A stretch of DNA of 16,577 bases from Spirogloea muscicola (Eukaryota > Streptophyta > Zygnematophyceae > Spirogloeales > Spirogloeaceae). Shown here piece by piece: positions 7,830-16,241 of this stretch. Positions within the stretch are counted from its first letter, which is position 1. Each line of letters opens with the position of its first letter. Location of the stretch: assembly GCA_009602725.1 (NCBI GenBank), contig WELB01000079.1, forward strand, positions 604,484-621,060, read 5' to 3'. The position numbers and the translations under genes were made by a program. The notes under the pieces were generated by a model, which saw nothing but the letters and a program-made list of their open reading frames with translations, made no database searches and had not been told where the DNA came from.

Positions 7830-8073
7830 GGCCTGTGGCTCTGCTGATATACTTATAAACACCCTCTGTATCCACCTGGGTGGCTTTCACAGTCGCTCTC
7901 CTGAGTATCAGCAGCTGCATCCTTCTTTCAGCTGTTCTGACTTCCTAGTGCTGACACGGGCGTGCTAAGACCGCCCTCTTTACCTAGCCTGTGGCTCCGC
8001 CTTCATACTCACGTACACCTACTGTATGCACCTGGCTGGCTTTCACAGCCGCTCTTGAATTCAGCAGCCGCAT
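7830..8073 (+). repeat. Diverged direct duplication ending in stem-loop-like core
   Basis: The segments 7830-7920 and 7987-8073 are about 88-bp copies. Both begin GCCTGTGGCTC and pass through CACCTGG, TGGCTTTCACAG and CGCTCT to CAGCAGC and GCAT. The end of each copy contains GGCTGGCTTTCACAGCCGC or a mutated form, which resembles the stem-loop repeat. The two copies are separated by about 66 unrelated bases. Confidence 0.65.
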
Positions 8074-8321
8074 TCGCCGCGGGCAGAGCAATACCCGACG
8101 GGAAAAGAGCCCGTTCCAAATTAAGAAGCTCACTCAAAAGGGGCGATAGCTTCGACAGGAGTAGCTCTTGCAAACGGGCGAGGGCTGCAAATGGCCAATC
8201 CGTCAAATATTGAAAAGTCCAGAGACCCAATGTGTGTAGCACGCTTAAAACAAAGAACTCAGGGTGGCTGCTCAGTAACGCCTAGGTAGCAGCTGCAAGT
8301 CGGAATTGCTGTGAATTGCTC

Positions 8322-8382
8322 TGAAAGGCTGTGAGAGGCCCGCCTAAAAGAAGTGGACAAGGGTCAAAGGAGCCAGATTACC
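8322..8382 (-). repeat. Stem-loop unit, reverse orientation
   Basis: On the minus strand it reads GGCTCCTTTGACCCTTGTCC, ACTTCTTTTAGGCGGGCC, then TCTCACAGCC. The core is mutated (GGCGGGCC for GGGCTGGCC). The order and the flanking ACCCTTGTCC identify the repeat. Confidence 0.6.
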
Positions 8383-8577
8383 TAGTGGGACAAATACTTT
8401 CTGCCGGATGGCTGCTCATTTTTACTTAAGTCAGCAGCCGCAAGTAGGAGTCACGGACAGCCGGATTGAAAATGAAGAAGCTCTTCTAGAGGGGGCGAGC
8501 CGGATAGGAGAAGCTCCTCAAGAAGAGGGCGAGGAAAGGCGAGCCCGTTAGAAGGAGACAGAAGGAAAGAAGATGAG

Positions 8578-8775
8578 GTACAGCTCTGTCAAGGTAAGGC
8601 AACGGCTGTGAGAGCCCAAAAGGGATTATCAAAGTTGTTGCCCGCCGAAAGTCGGAGGAGGCAGCCAAGGTGCGGCCTGCCAGCAAGCACGGCAAAGGAC
8701 TGATATAGCCGGAGCGAGATGGAGAGGCGCATGCTTTCTACCTCTAAGAGCGACCTGGCGACTTCTGCTGAATTG
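8578..8775 (-). mobile_element. Short LINE-tail copy H with stem-loop, minus strand
   Basis: Read on the minus strand, MRLSISLR (near 8730) and LLAGRTLAASSDFRRA (near 8690-8645) correspond to MRLSVSLQ and LRAGRALAAASGFRQG of LINE copy A, with frameshifts between them. The upstream part recalls the AAGSWAQV region. The copy joins directly to TTTTGGGCTCTCACAGCC and GTTGCCTTACC of the stem-loop unit (8632-8578), with no intervening UTR. It is strongly decayed and cannot encode protein. Confidence 0.55.
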
Positions 8776-9187
8776 ACGCCGGGTCACTGGTGACCACACG
8801 AGCCGCTGGAGGAGGTCGAGGCCCCGTGTCCTGAATGTCTCATGGACGTCGGTCAACAGAAAAAGGCGGTGGCTGAGGAAGGCCAGCCCAAGAGGAACAC
8901 ACAATATCCAGCCACATAAAGGACGACAACGACGACGAGAGGGCAACCCAGGCGTCAGTGGTGTGTTCACGAGCGCCGGCCCATGGTGGCAATAGAGCGG
9001 TACAAACGGCAAGTAAGCTTTCATCTGGCTGCTGCTATTACTTCGACAACGCGGCACACCTGCCGTATGTGGCGCCAAGCTGTTGCCCCCGGCAGTCTCA
9101 CGGGCGTCGTGCGCCTCCGCCCGTTCCCGACCTCAGCGCCGCCGCCAGTCAGAAGCATCGGCAAAGGCCCCGCCATGTGCACCACAT

Positions 9188-9209
9188 CACAGGGCTCCCA
9201 CAGGGCTCC
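9188..9209 (+). repeat. Tandem 11-bp repeat CACAGGGCTCC
   Basis: There are two exact head-to-tail copies of CACAGGGCTCC. No function can be inferred. Confidence 0.7.
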
Positions 9210-9229
9210 CATCCGCCTCAAGGGCTCGA

Positions 9230-9292
9230 TTGGAAGAGAATGCTCCTCCAACAAGGAGTGGTGGTTGTGAGAAATCGGGCCAAATAGGTACG
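9230..9292 (-). repeat. Decayed stem-loop unit, reverse orientation
   Basis: The minus strand reads CTATTTGGCCCGATTTCTCA, CAACCACCACTCCTTGTTGG then AGGAGC. This follows the repeat's order of GGCC, TCTCACA, GCC and TTGGAAGAGC. The homology is weak and rests on order rather than identity. Confidence 0.35.
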
Positions 9293-10200
9293 TGAGGTTT
9301 ACTGCCAAGCCTGAAACAGGTTCAATGAAGGAGGCCGCCGTCTCCTGCACCCCCTGAAGCTGGGTCCCTCAGTCGGCGACTGCAACTGGAAAGTTAATTT
9401 CTACTGCATGATGCCGTCCCCTTCTTATGTATACATCTTGAATGCAACATCTGCGCGCAACGTACTTGGTACAAGCGATTCAATGAATTATTGTGCTATG
9501 CCCCATGCTCTGTGAATTCACTGGCTTGAAGCCAGGCATCCACGCAACTGGGACGGCTCAGCATTACAGTCAAGCTTACTAGCTTCGTCTTCTTCACCTC
9601 TCAAAGGGTTCATGCTTTTAAAATACATATGTTGCTTCGCTTCAAGCCTAAATGTACATGGTGATGTCGTGCTCGTTTCTTATTCGCATCGCATGGTTGT
9701 CTTGATAACCTCGATGTGTTAGCACCCTTTCACCTCTTTAGCTGTCAGACACGGGTGGCGGTAAACTATTCATGTACACCGTAAGGTTATGTATGGTGTC
9801 CTCATGCTTTGCATGTGGTCGTGGTGTGTCGAACATCAACATTGACAAATATTGGACTTTGAAGTCTTATCAAACTGCTACGATTGGAAGGCATTCGCTG
9901 GTCTACCAGATTGAGCGAGCCATTCAAAGGGAATGTGTGTTGATCAGAAGCTTGTGCGATAATTGTTGATAGGAGAGTCAAGTAAGCAGTGATGCATACT
10001 GAGGCCGTGCGTAGCTTCTATGAGCACTTACGAGCCCGTTTATCTCAGGATCTGTCCACATATGATGACATAAGCATTTGAGTCTGCACAATGGAAGAGG
10101 ATGAGCAGCGGCGTGGAAGTTCCAGGCGCAGTTCTGCAGTTGTTGCTGATCAGTAAGCGAAGGATGCATAATGCATATGAGGATGCTCGCTCAAAGTGAT
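9293..10200. other. AT-richer spacer, nothing recognised
   Basis: About 900 bases contain only short ORFs without motifs on either strand, and no copy of the window's repeats. The composition is clearly lower in GC than the flanking islands. It may be intergenic or intronic. Confidence 0.4.
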
Positions 10201-10438
10201 TGCCGACTTCAAGGCTAACAAGGCGTGTGCTCTTTGGTGAGCTTCACCGAGCACATGGAGCCTGCAGCTGGAGCTGCGAGGCCCGGGCCTGCGTACACAG
10301 CTAGGAAAGTTGGCCAAAGGCCGGCTTGGCCACATGCTTGAGACGAGCGCCCGCCCGGACGGCGGCCGCATCCGGCCAGCAACCCGTACCGAGTTCGTGG
10401 CTTGCAAGCGGCCTTCTCCACGGCGTGGGCGGCCTTGG

Positions 10439-10457
10439 CCACGAGGTCACCTCGTGG
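10439..10457. promoter_or_regulatory. 19-bp palindrome in GC-rich island
   Basis: CCACGAGGTCACCTCGTGG has perfect 9-bp arms around a single central base. It could bind a dimeric protein or form a small hairpin. No gene start can be tied to it, so a regulatory role is a guess from symmetry alone. Confidence 0.3.
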
Positions 10458-10749
10458 AGCTATCGGCGTTTGCCGCCCCATATGGCGGCACAAGGCGGGC
10501 CCCAGGGCGCCCCCGACTCTCACACTACCGATCATGCGGTGTGCAGGCCGCCTGGAGTCCCGGGCTGCGAGGCGAGGTGGGGCTGAACAGGGGCTGGTGG
10601 CAGCGGCCACACCAGGAGACACGGTGGCGGCAGCCCCATCAGGAGACAGAAGAAACAAACTCTTCCAGCGTAAGCCAATGGCCGGAAGGGCCTCCTGCAA
10701 GCTGAGAGCACCGTAGGCCGGTCGGCGCCGGGGCCAGCGGGGTGGGGAA

Positions 10750-10875
10750 AGGGGAGCTCTTCCCAGGAGTCCAATGGCTGCTTGTATGAGAAGAGCGGCT
10801 GTGAAAGCCAGCCAGAGCGAGGCAGCCCTTTCCGAGGAGGGGGCCAGGCCAGGCCAAGAAGAGTGGACAAAAGGA
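10750..10875 (-). repeat. Two overlapping stem-loop remnants, reverse orientation
   Basis: On the minus strand the order is TTTTGTCCACTCTTCTTGG, CCTGGCCTGGCC, then GCTGGCTTTCACAGCCGCTC and AGCCATTGG. TTTTGTCCAC is the usual lead-in to the hairpin, and GGCTGGCTTTCACAGCC keeps the stem. The two parts are separated by about 30 GC-rich bases, suggesting two insertions or one interrupted copy. Confidence 0.55.
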
Positions 10876-11039
10876 AGGTCGGAGGACGCGGCGCTTAGCC
10901 GCCGCCGGCGTAGGAGCGGCGCCGGCCCTTTTCCTGCGGCCAGGAAGAGCGCCGGCGGGGTCGGCAGTCGCATCGGCGGCGGCCGTTGAGACGGCCGCCC
11001 GCCTCCCCGAAGACCGCCGTCACGAGGGCGTGCCGCCCG

Positions 11040-11053
11040 GCGTCACGTGACGC
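11040..11053. promoter_or_regulatory. Palindromic G-box, GCGTCACGTGACGC
   Basis: This perfect 14-bp palindrome is centred on CACGTG and flanked by TGACG half-sites on both strands. CACGTG is the core bound by plant and algal bZIP and bHLH factors. A second CACGTG lies at about 11078-11083. Both fall in a GC-rich island about 120-160 bases before an ATG at 11199, which would suit a promoter, but no convincing gene follows. Confidence 0.35.
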
Positions 11054-11171
11054 GATCCAGCCACCGCCACCCTGACCGGGCACGTGCGGCCGTCTCCGGG
11101 CCCGGCGGGGCCAAGATCGAGCCGGCGCTTGCCGACAACCTGCCGGCGACCCAAGACTTTTCGACAACTGC

Positions 11172-11200
11172 GTACAAACTCAGTACAAAATCAGTACCAT
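11172..11200 (+). repeat. Three GTAC-containing repeats with 11-base period
   Basis: GTACAAAC, GTACAAAA and GTACCA recur with an 11-base spacing, the last two preceded by TCA. It is a small imperfect tandem array just before an ATG at 11199. Confidence 0.45.
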
Positions 11201-11611
11201 GACAGCTCGTTCTGGAGGTAAAGAACCACTGGCTGTCAATGTGAGGCCTGTCGGGTTTAGGGCCCAACCAGGGCCCGCCGGAGGCGGAGCCCCGCACGGC
11301 GCGAGGAGGGCAATATCACATGGGCGGCGGAGCTGGCGCCAGGCCACGCAGGCCGCCCTGAGGGGGTCGCGGCCGGCTTGCCCGCCCAGCCGGGCGGCAG
11401 GGGAGCGTGCCCGGCCCTGCGGTTCCTCCCCCCCCCCCCCTACCCACTCGAGTAGCAGCCTCCCAGCCTTGCAACCCCGCCGCAGTCCTACATGGCGCCG
11501 GCACATAACGCAGTCCCGCCGGCCGCTGTGATTGCGCCCACTTGCTCGGCGCGTGTCCGGTTCTCATCCCATTCGCCGCTTGGATCCCGTGGGTCACCTG
11601 CTTCAGGTGGT

Positions 11612-11652
11612 TGGTCCACTCTCATTCACCGGCTCTTCACAGCCCCTTGTTC
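11612..11652 (+). repeat. Short stem-loop remnant
   Basis: GGTCCACTCTCATTCACC, GGCTCTTCACAGCCCC and TTG keep the repeat's lead-in and a shortened stem. Confidence 0.45.
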
Positions 11653-11943
11653 ACAGTAACAGCACGTATCTAACCTGGCTGCGGGATCTGATGGCGCCAC
11701 ATATTGTAGCGATGACGTGCTCTCAAACGGCTGGGGGCGACTTGAGCTAGTAGTTTGTTACTCGTTTATACCTGCAAGGAGAAAGGGTGACCGCACACTT
11801 AACCTCAAGAGGCACCAACATTGATTCAGTCGCCTTGGTGACTTGGTTTCTGCCAGGACGACTACCTTCTCCGACTTAATTGAGCAACTGTTGCTTATGA
11901 GCATTAGGTTGTTCCAAGTTGTCAATCCTTATCGTGGCCCACA

Positions 11944-12016
11944 ACCCCTTATATTTTCACTTTCAGGCTGGCCACTTCACAGCCACAGCCCCCATGGTGG
12001 TGCACGCTTCTTCTCA
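11944..12016 (+). repeat. Stem-loop unit
   Basis: ACCCCTTATATTTTCACTTT precedes AGGCTGGCCACTTCACAGCC, followed by ACAGCCCCCATGG and GCACGCTTCTTCTC. The tail recalls the ATTGGGAGAGCCACTTCTTC variant. The stretch 12017-12820 after it shows no gene or repeat that I can recognise. Confidence 0.6.
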
Positions 12017-13011
12017 GGTGGTGTGCGATCTACAACGCCTGACAATAACTCAATTGAGGCAACTCAAGCATGTGTAGCTCATGGTTGCTGACGGACATGT
12101 GCTAGTTCCGCAAAAGAGCCAGCCACTCGGGCCACTTTCAGTGGGCGTCCTTCCTGGCTAGCACAACATGCCCAGCTCCTGTCTACCATCTTCTCGATGG
12201 CTCCCCACAGCCCTTGCCTTCGATCGCAGCCCAGCTACTTTTCTTCCATGTGATATTACTGTTTCACATTTCTACGGAATGTCATACTAGCAGCTGCAGT
12301 GAAGAGCACACTGGTAGCCAACTCCTAGGTCTGCTGGCAGGCAATATTGGCACAAGCCGGAAGACATTACGTCCAGCAGAAAGCAATCAAGAAACGTCCA
12401 CTTGAGTCGTTATTGCTGGCCTGTGGGTGTCAGATTTCAATCTCCCGTTCCTCGCATAAGCAGAAAATGATCAAGCAGGTAGATTCCACAATATGCGGCC
12501 TATTCCTCCGGCTCAGAGCAAGACCATACGTGCAAGAGGTCAGTAAGACGACTACTTGGAGCGCAATGAGCTGCCGACCGCATGAACAGGACAGCCTTTT
12601 TGTAGCGAAAGGCCTGCTCTGCTGAAGATTCTTTGCAGAACACAGCACATTGTGGGCCTGCACATGGTCCGCGGCTTATGCTAAGAGCCAAGCTAGAGCC
12701 CTCACGCCGCCTGCCAAAGTGAAGGTTTCAGCTGCATGTTTCAGTGTCCTTGGCCAGCTGTCCATCTTGTGGAAGCCCCAAGTGTTGCTGATTGCAGCTG
12801 ACGAGTCCGAGCCACCTGGCAAGGCCGCAGCGCGCCTCCTCCCCGGCCGCAAACTCCACCGAGCCTAATGGCCGTCGCCGGGGAGCAACCCCCCCGGCGG
12901 CAGGACGACGGCATGCTGGCGCAAGCGGCCGCGGTGCACGCGGGTGGCCTGGCGCCGGGACCCTGGCGGGCGGGGAGGCGCCGGGGGCCGGGGGGCCGCG
13001 CCTGCAGCGGC

Positions 13012-13088
13012 CCCTTTTCATTCCTTACATTCACTTTGGCTGGCCTCTCACAGCCATTGCCTTATTTTGGAAGAGCCGTTGCTTCGGG
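13012..13088 (+). repeat. Well-preserved stem-loop unit
   Basis: CCCCTTTTCATTCCTTACAT then TTTGGCTGGCCTCTCACAGC, CATTGCCTTATTTTGGAAGA and GC. It matches the ATTGCCTTACATTGGAAGAGC variant with few changes. It is inserted in a GC-rich island that otherwise lacks repeats, which makes its borders easy to see. Confidence 0.75.
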
Positions 13089-13808
13089 CCTGCTAGCAGT
13101 GGGGCACGCGCCCGGGAGGGCCCTCCTAGAAGAAGAACGCGCGGTGCGCATGAATGGAAGGGAGGCCAGATTCGAGCGAGTACATTCTTCAGGCAAAACC
13201 TAGTGCACAAATAGGGCCACACTGAACCAAGCCCAAGCGAAGCGGTGGGTGAGGGAGCTGGGGTTTCGCCGCCGCCCGGGCCCACGAGGGGTGAGCGAGC
13301 CCGGCGGGGGGCCGGGCGGGGGCCGGCCTCTGGGGCCAGCGGGGCGCGGCGGGGGCGCGGCCAATTGGCGCGACGTTTCAGATCCGCGGCGGGAGGCGGC
13401 GGTGGTGGCTGGCGGCGCGCCACCTGGGCGCCACCGTGTCGCGCGGGCGGGCCGCGGCATTGGGCCGACTGGGGAGGTGCCGTCACGGCTACCACGGGGA
13501 GCACGTTCCGCCGGCCACGCATGGGCCGTTACTCCCCCCCCGCTTTGCGGCTGCATGACCCCCACTTTGCCCCCAGCTGGCCCGCTCGGCCCTGGATGGA
13601 CGCGACATCGCTCCAGCTTCATCGCCGTGTTGTACGAGGTTGGCGCGGCGGGCCAAGCACGTGGGACCGGGACGTGGGCTCGAACCCCACCCCCCTCCCC
13701 TGCGGCTGGCAATCCCTCCGCGGCCGCCGGCCCCGGGGGGCTGATCTCGGCGCTGGCTGGCCGCGGGCGACGGCCCCCCATCCCCTGCCCGTTACGCCCC
13801 CCCCGGCC

Positions 13809-13868
13809 ACCTTGTCCATTCGTTTGGGCTGGCCTCTCCCAGCCACCAGTCAATCTGGCCGCGCTTGC
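13809..13868 (+). repeat. Stem-loop unit, third tail variant
   Basis: ACCTTGTCCATTCGTTTGGG starts the unit, whose stem is GGGCTGGCCTCTCCCAGCCA. The tail is CCAGTCAATCTGGCCGCGCT, which matches 1399-1424 rather than the common ATTGG tails. The unit lies about 90 bases upstream of the start of the Ser/Arg-rich gene, so it would sit in that gene's promoter or 5' UTR. Confidence 0.75.
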
Positions 13869-13930
13869 TCCCCCCCCCCGCCCCCCCGGCCACCTACAAA
13901 GGCCCTGCCCCCNTTGCCCATTCAGCAATA

Positions 13931-13953
13931 GCCGCCGCCGCCGCCGCCGCCGG
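13931..13953 (+). repeat. (CCG)n tract in presumed 5' UTR
   Basis: Seven uninterrupted GCC/CCG triplets lie just upstream of the ATG at 13962. Such tracts are common in 5' UTRs of GC-rich genes. An ambiguous base lies nearby at 13912, next to long C-runs. Confidence 0.75.
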
Positions 13954-13961
13954 TCCCTGCC

Positions 13962-14794
13962 ATGGGGCCCCGCACGCGAAACGAGGGCGCCGAGGCGCGG
14001 CTGCTGGAGCGCGAGCGCGGGTGCCAGCAGCAGCCGGCCTCCCGGAAGCCCCAGCACAGGTCCGGGGCAGCCGAGCAGGACCCTCGCCGCGTCATGGACT
14101 TCCCCGCCTCCCCGCCCGAGTCCCCTGAGGACTCGCTGCACGACCTGCATGGGTCGCCCAGCCCTCTCGGCGGCACGCGGACCCCACTCGGCCGGCAAGA
14201 CGAGGACGGCTTCGTCTCCGATTACCCGTATCCCAGCCCGTTCTACCGCACATCCTCGTTGCCAGCCAGCCCCTTGAAGGTGGAGCGCAAGCGCGAGTCC
14301 CGCAGGCGACGGTCGATAGACCTCGGCTGCAAGCCCACAGGAGGATGCAGTCCAGTCCCGTGGTCACAGGAGGCCGAGCGGCCCCGCCGGCATTCGATGA
14401 GCTCGTCCTCTCGCAGCTCTGCCGACCATCAGCGCGACAGCCTGAGGCGCACTTCCTTCTCTTCTTCGGCCTCGCGCTGCTCGTCGCCCTTCTCCTCAAG
14501 GACCTCGGCCGAGTACAGCCGCGATTGTGAGGCAGCCTCTCCTTCGAGGCGATCGGGCGAATTCGACAGGCCAGGGGCTGCCAGTCCCCTTCAGTCACCC
14601 CACTGGAGCTCGAGCAGGCAACTCCGGAAACCCCTGCCCGCCTCACCCAGCCACGCCAGCTGCGGGTTGGCGGAGGCCGAAGCCGGGGAGCCCCACGGCG
14701 TTTGCTCGGATCGCTGCAAGCGCACCCCAAGTGAAGACGTCGAGTATGGCATGGCCCCAGTTCAGGCGCTGCGGCACGCACACCTCTCACACCG
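13962..14794 (+). CDS. Ser/Arg-rich disordered protein, exon 1
   Basis: This reading frame begins at GCCATGG, a good eukaryotic start context, right after the CCG tract. The product is low in hydrophobic residues and rich in Ser, Arg and Pro, so it is probably disordered. It has three basophilic kinase-type sites, RRRRSID, RRHSMSS and RRTSFSS (about residues 112-168), then a run of SSSASRCSSPFSSRTS. Several S-P and T-P pairs (PASPPESPED, GSPSPLG, PLQSPH) suggest proline-directed phosphorylation. No catalytic domain or membrane segment is visible and I do not recognise the family. The frame reaches TGA at 14796-14798, but that stop lies inside a strong splice donor (CCG|GTGAGC), so the exon probably ends at 14794. 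An ATG at 14094 in the same frame is an alternative start. Confidence 0.5.
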
Positions 14795-14958
14795 GTGAGC
14801 TTCCTTCCCAGGGACTTTGTAATATGCCGCATTGTGAAAGTTGCACTGCATCTTAAGCTTTGGCCATCTCAGCAGCCAAATGTGTGACGCAACACATCAA
14901 AGGATTGGCGGTAACATTGAGCTTGGCTGATTGCATTTCTCATTGTTTGCTATTGCAG
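14795..14958 (+). other. Probable intron of the Ser/Arg-rich gene
   Basis: The 164-base segment starts GTGAGC and ends TTGCTATTGCAG after a T-rich run, matching donor and acceptor consensus. It contains TGTAA (14818-14822), which could instead be a poly(A) signal of an unspliced transcript ending at the TGA at 14796. Confidence 0.45.
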
Positions 14959-15091
14959 ACGCCTGTACCAACCGGTTGTTGTTCGAACAAGCACAGCAAG
15001 TACTGGCCGCATTGGTAACGAGGCCAACTGTTACTGCAGCAGCCAAGCCGAGGGCCTCAGAGAGGGCCCTGCCTGGGTCGCTCTACATTGA
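14959..15091 (+). CDS. Possible exon 2 of the Ser/Arg-rich gene
   Basis: If exon 1 joins here, the split Arg codon (CG|A) is followed by RLYQPVVVRTSTASTGRIG and the frame continues to TGA at 15089-15091. The spliced protein would have 321 residues. A further donor (TTG|GTAACG at 15016) could end this exon earlier. A different frame of the same segment reads CTNRLLFEQAQQVLAALV, which looks at least as protein-like but would need exon 1 to be read in another frame. The exon is therefore uncertain. Confidence 0.25.
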
Positions 15092-15298
15092 GCCAGTTAG
15101 ACAAGCTGGCAAGATCGGCACTCAAAACTGCGAACAAAAAAGTCTCGATATGTTCCCCCAAAATCAACCCACAAGTTTCCTGCTTTGGATTCCGCAGAGA
15201 ACAGCGCAGCGCAGCATCTTTTGTGCCCTTTCCTGCAGATTGACAAGCCAATATTTGCAAATGCAATCAATTCTGTTTAATATTTAGCAGCTCTGAGC

Positions 15299-15354
15299 AC
15301 TGAGCACGTCATATGCACGCCGCATCCAATCTCAGTGGCCATGACGTGCTCAGT
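15299..15354. promoter_or_regulatory. Perfect 14-bp inverted repeat with TGACGTG cores
   Basis: ACTGAGCACGTCAT (15299-15312) and ATGACGTGCTCAGT (15341-15354) are exact inverted copies with a 28-base spacer. Each arm contains TGACGTG, a bZIP-type site. The structure could be a paired binding site, the stem of an RNA hairpin, or the ends of a very short foldback element. Confidence 0.45.
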
Positions 15355-16129
15355 CCTCTAACTGCAAATTGGAACTCCCTTCGCGCCAATCTTGAGCCCC
15401 TCAAAGTCGGGGTTCTGGCAACCAGCCCCGGCTGCTGTGCCTGATGATGCGCTCTGACAAATTTGTACAAATACTTGAAATCAAATGAGCAACAAATGGC
15501 ATCACTGCCCAGTTCATTTGCAACTTGCAATCATGTGGCTACTGCCTTCCTCTTGAATACAAGCCTTGATGTATCTTTCAGTGCATTGTCCCTTGACAAA
15601 CTCTGGCTAGCTAGGAGCAGCCAAGGTCTTTTGGCTCATCCTTGTTGCTGCATCTACACTCAGTCGCACCCCGGACCTAGTAAACCATGTGCACATGATG
15701 TGGCAAACATTCGAACCCTATTGATACGTTGCCAAAGGCAGCGGGCTGCTTCCACCATAGCCAATCTGGAGTTTCCAAGCCGCCTGTGTAGCTAGTGGAG
15801 ATGTCCACAAATACCTCTATGCTGTTTTGCATGAGCAAAGGATGACAGCAGAGGCTTGTGACTTGCTCCATCACAGACTGTACCCCTTCAGGAATTGAAC
15901 ATGGTAAGGAGGTTGTAAGGCCTAAGATGCACCTGCAGGACAGTGACGCTCGAGATGACAGCCAAGAGGGCTCCTGGCGTCTCGACAAAATGAAATGCTG
16001 GCCAGCACTGGCGTAGGCCTATAGCACATGTGCCAGCCAGCCCTTACAGGGTTGCCTTTGGCTACATTGAGCCACAAAGCGAACCGTGTCAAAGGGCACA
16101 CAGCGCCGCCGGGCTCAGTGGTCTGGCGT

Positions 16130-16241
16130 TCAGAAAGACATGAGGTACCTGGGCATCTTAATCCGCAAGAACAGCATGCTCATGGAGTAGGAGATGACGA
16201 CCATGATGGCTCCTGCAATGGCGAACGTCAGGCGGATGTTC
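16130..16241 (-). CDS. C-terminal exon with a transmembrane helix (gene enters from right)
   Basis: On the minus strand, a CTCTGCTTCGTGCAG acceptor precedes an open segment encoding NIRLTFAIAGAIM and VVISYSMSMLFLRIKMP. The hydrophobic run of about 22 residues is flanked by Arg on both sides, as in a single-pass membrane helix. Reading straight on gives RYLMSF and TGA at 16132-16130, with TGTAA on the minus strand about 80 bases later (16048-16044). That placement suits a green-algal poly(A) signal. Alternatively CCCAG|GTACCT at 16149/16148 is a donor and the exon is 93 bases. The family is not recognised. The upstream exons are not resolved; the minus-strand segment from 16560 downwards after a CTCTTGCAG acceptor may hold one. 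Confidence 0.4.

Noticed and set aside
10215-10973. 252-aa minus-strand ORF
   Set aside because: It runs through the stem-loop remnants at 10750-10875 and a GC-rich island, and has no domain or coherent composition.
11199-11531. 110-aa ORF after the G-box palindrome
   Set aside because: It crosses a run of 13-14 C residues and has low-complexity Ala/Arg/Pro content. A short first exon ending at GGAG|GTAAAG is possible, but nothing downstream supports it.
13674-13690. tRNA-like T-arm, GTGGG-CTCGAAC-CCCAC
   Set aside because: The stem is perfect, but no matching acceptor, D-arm or anticodon arm lies at the right distance on either strand, and the first loop base is not T.
13200-14277. Long overlapping ORFs on both strands (332 aa minus, 342 aa and 228 aa plus)
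   Set aside because: They result from very high GC content with few stop codons. They overlap the stem-loop repeat at 13809-13868 and show low-complexity Pro/Arg/Gly/Ala sequence. Only the frame from 13962 has a distinct, non-random Ser/Arg pattern.
15677-15988. Minus-strand ORF with SVMEQVTSLCCHPLLMQNSIE, reminiscent of HEAT-repeat proteins
   Set aside because: The resemblance is short and impressionistic. The flanking splice sites (GTACAG, GAG|GTATTT) are plausible but no neighbouring exon supports a gene. It could be an exon, but I cannot defend it.
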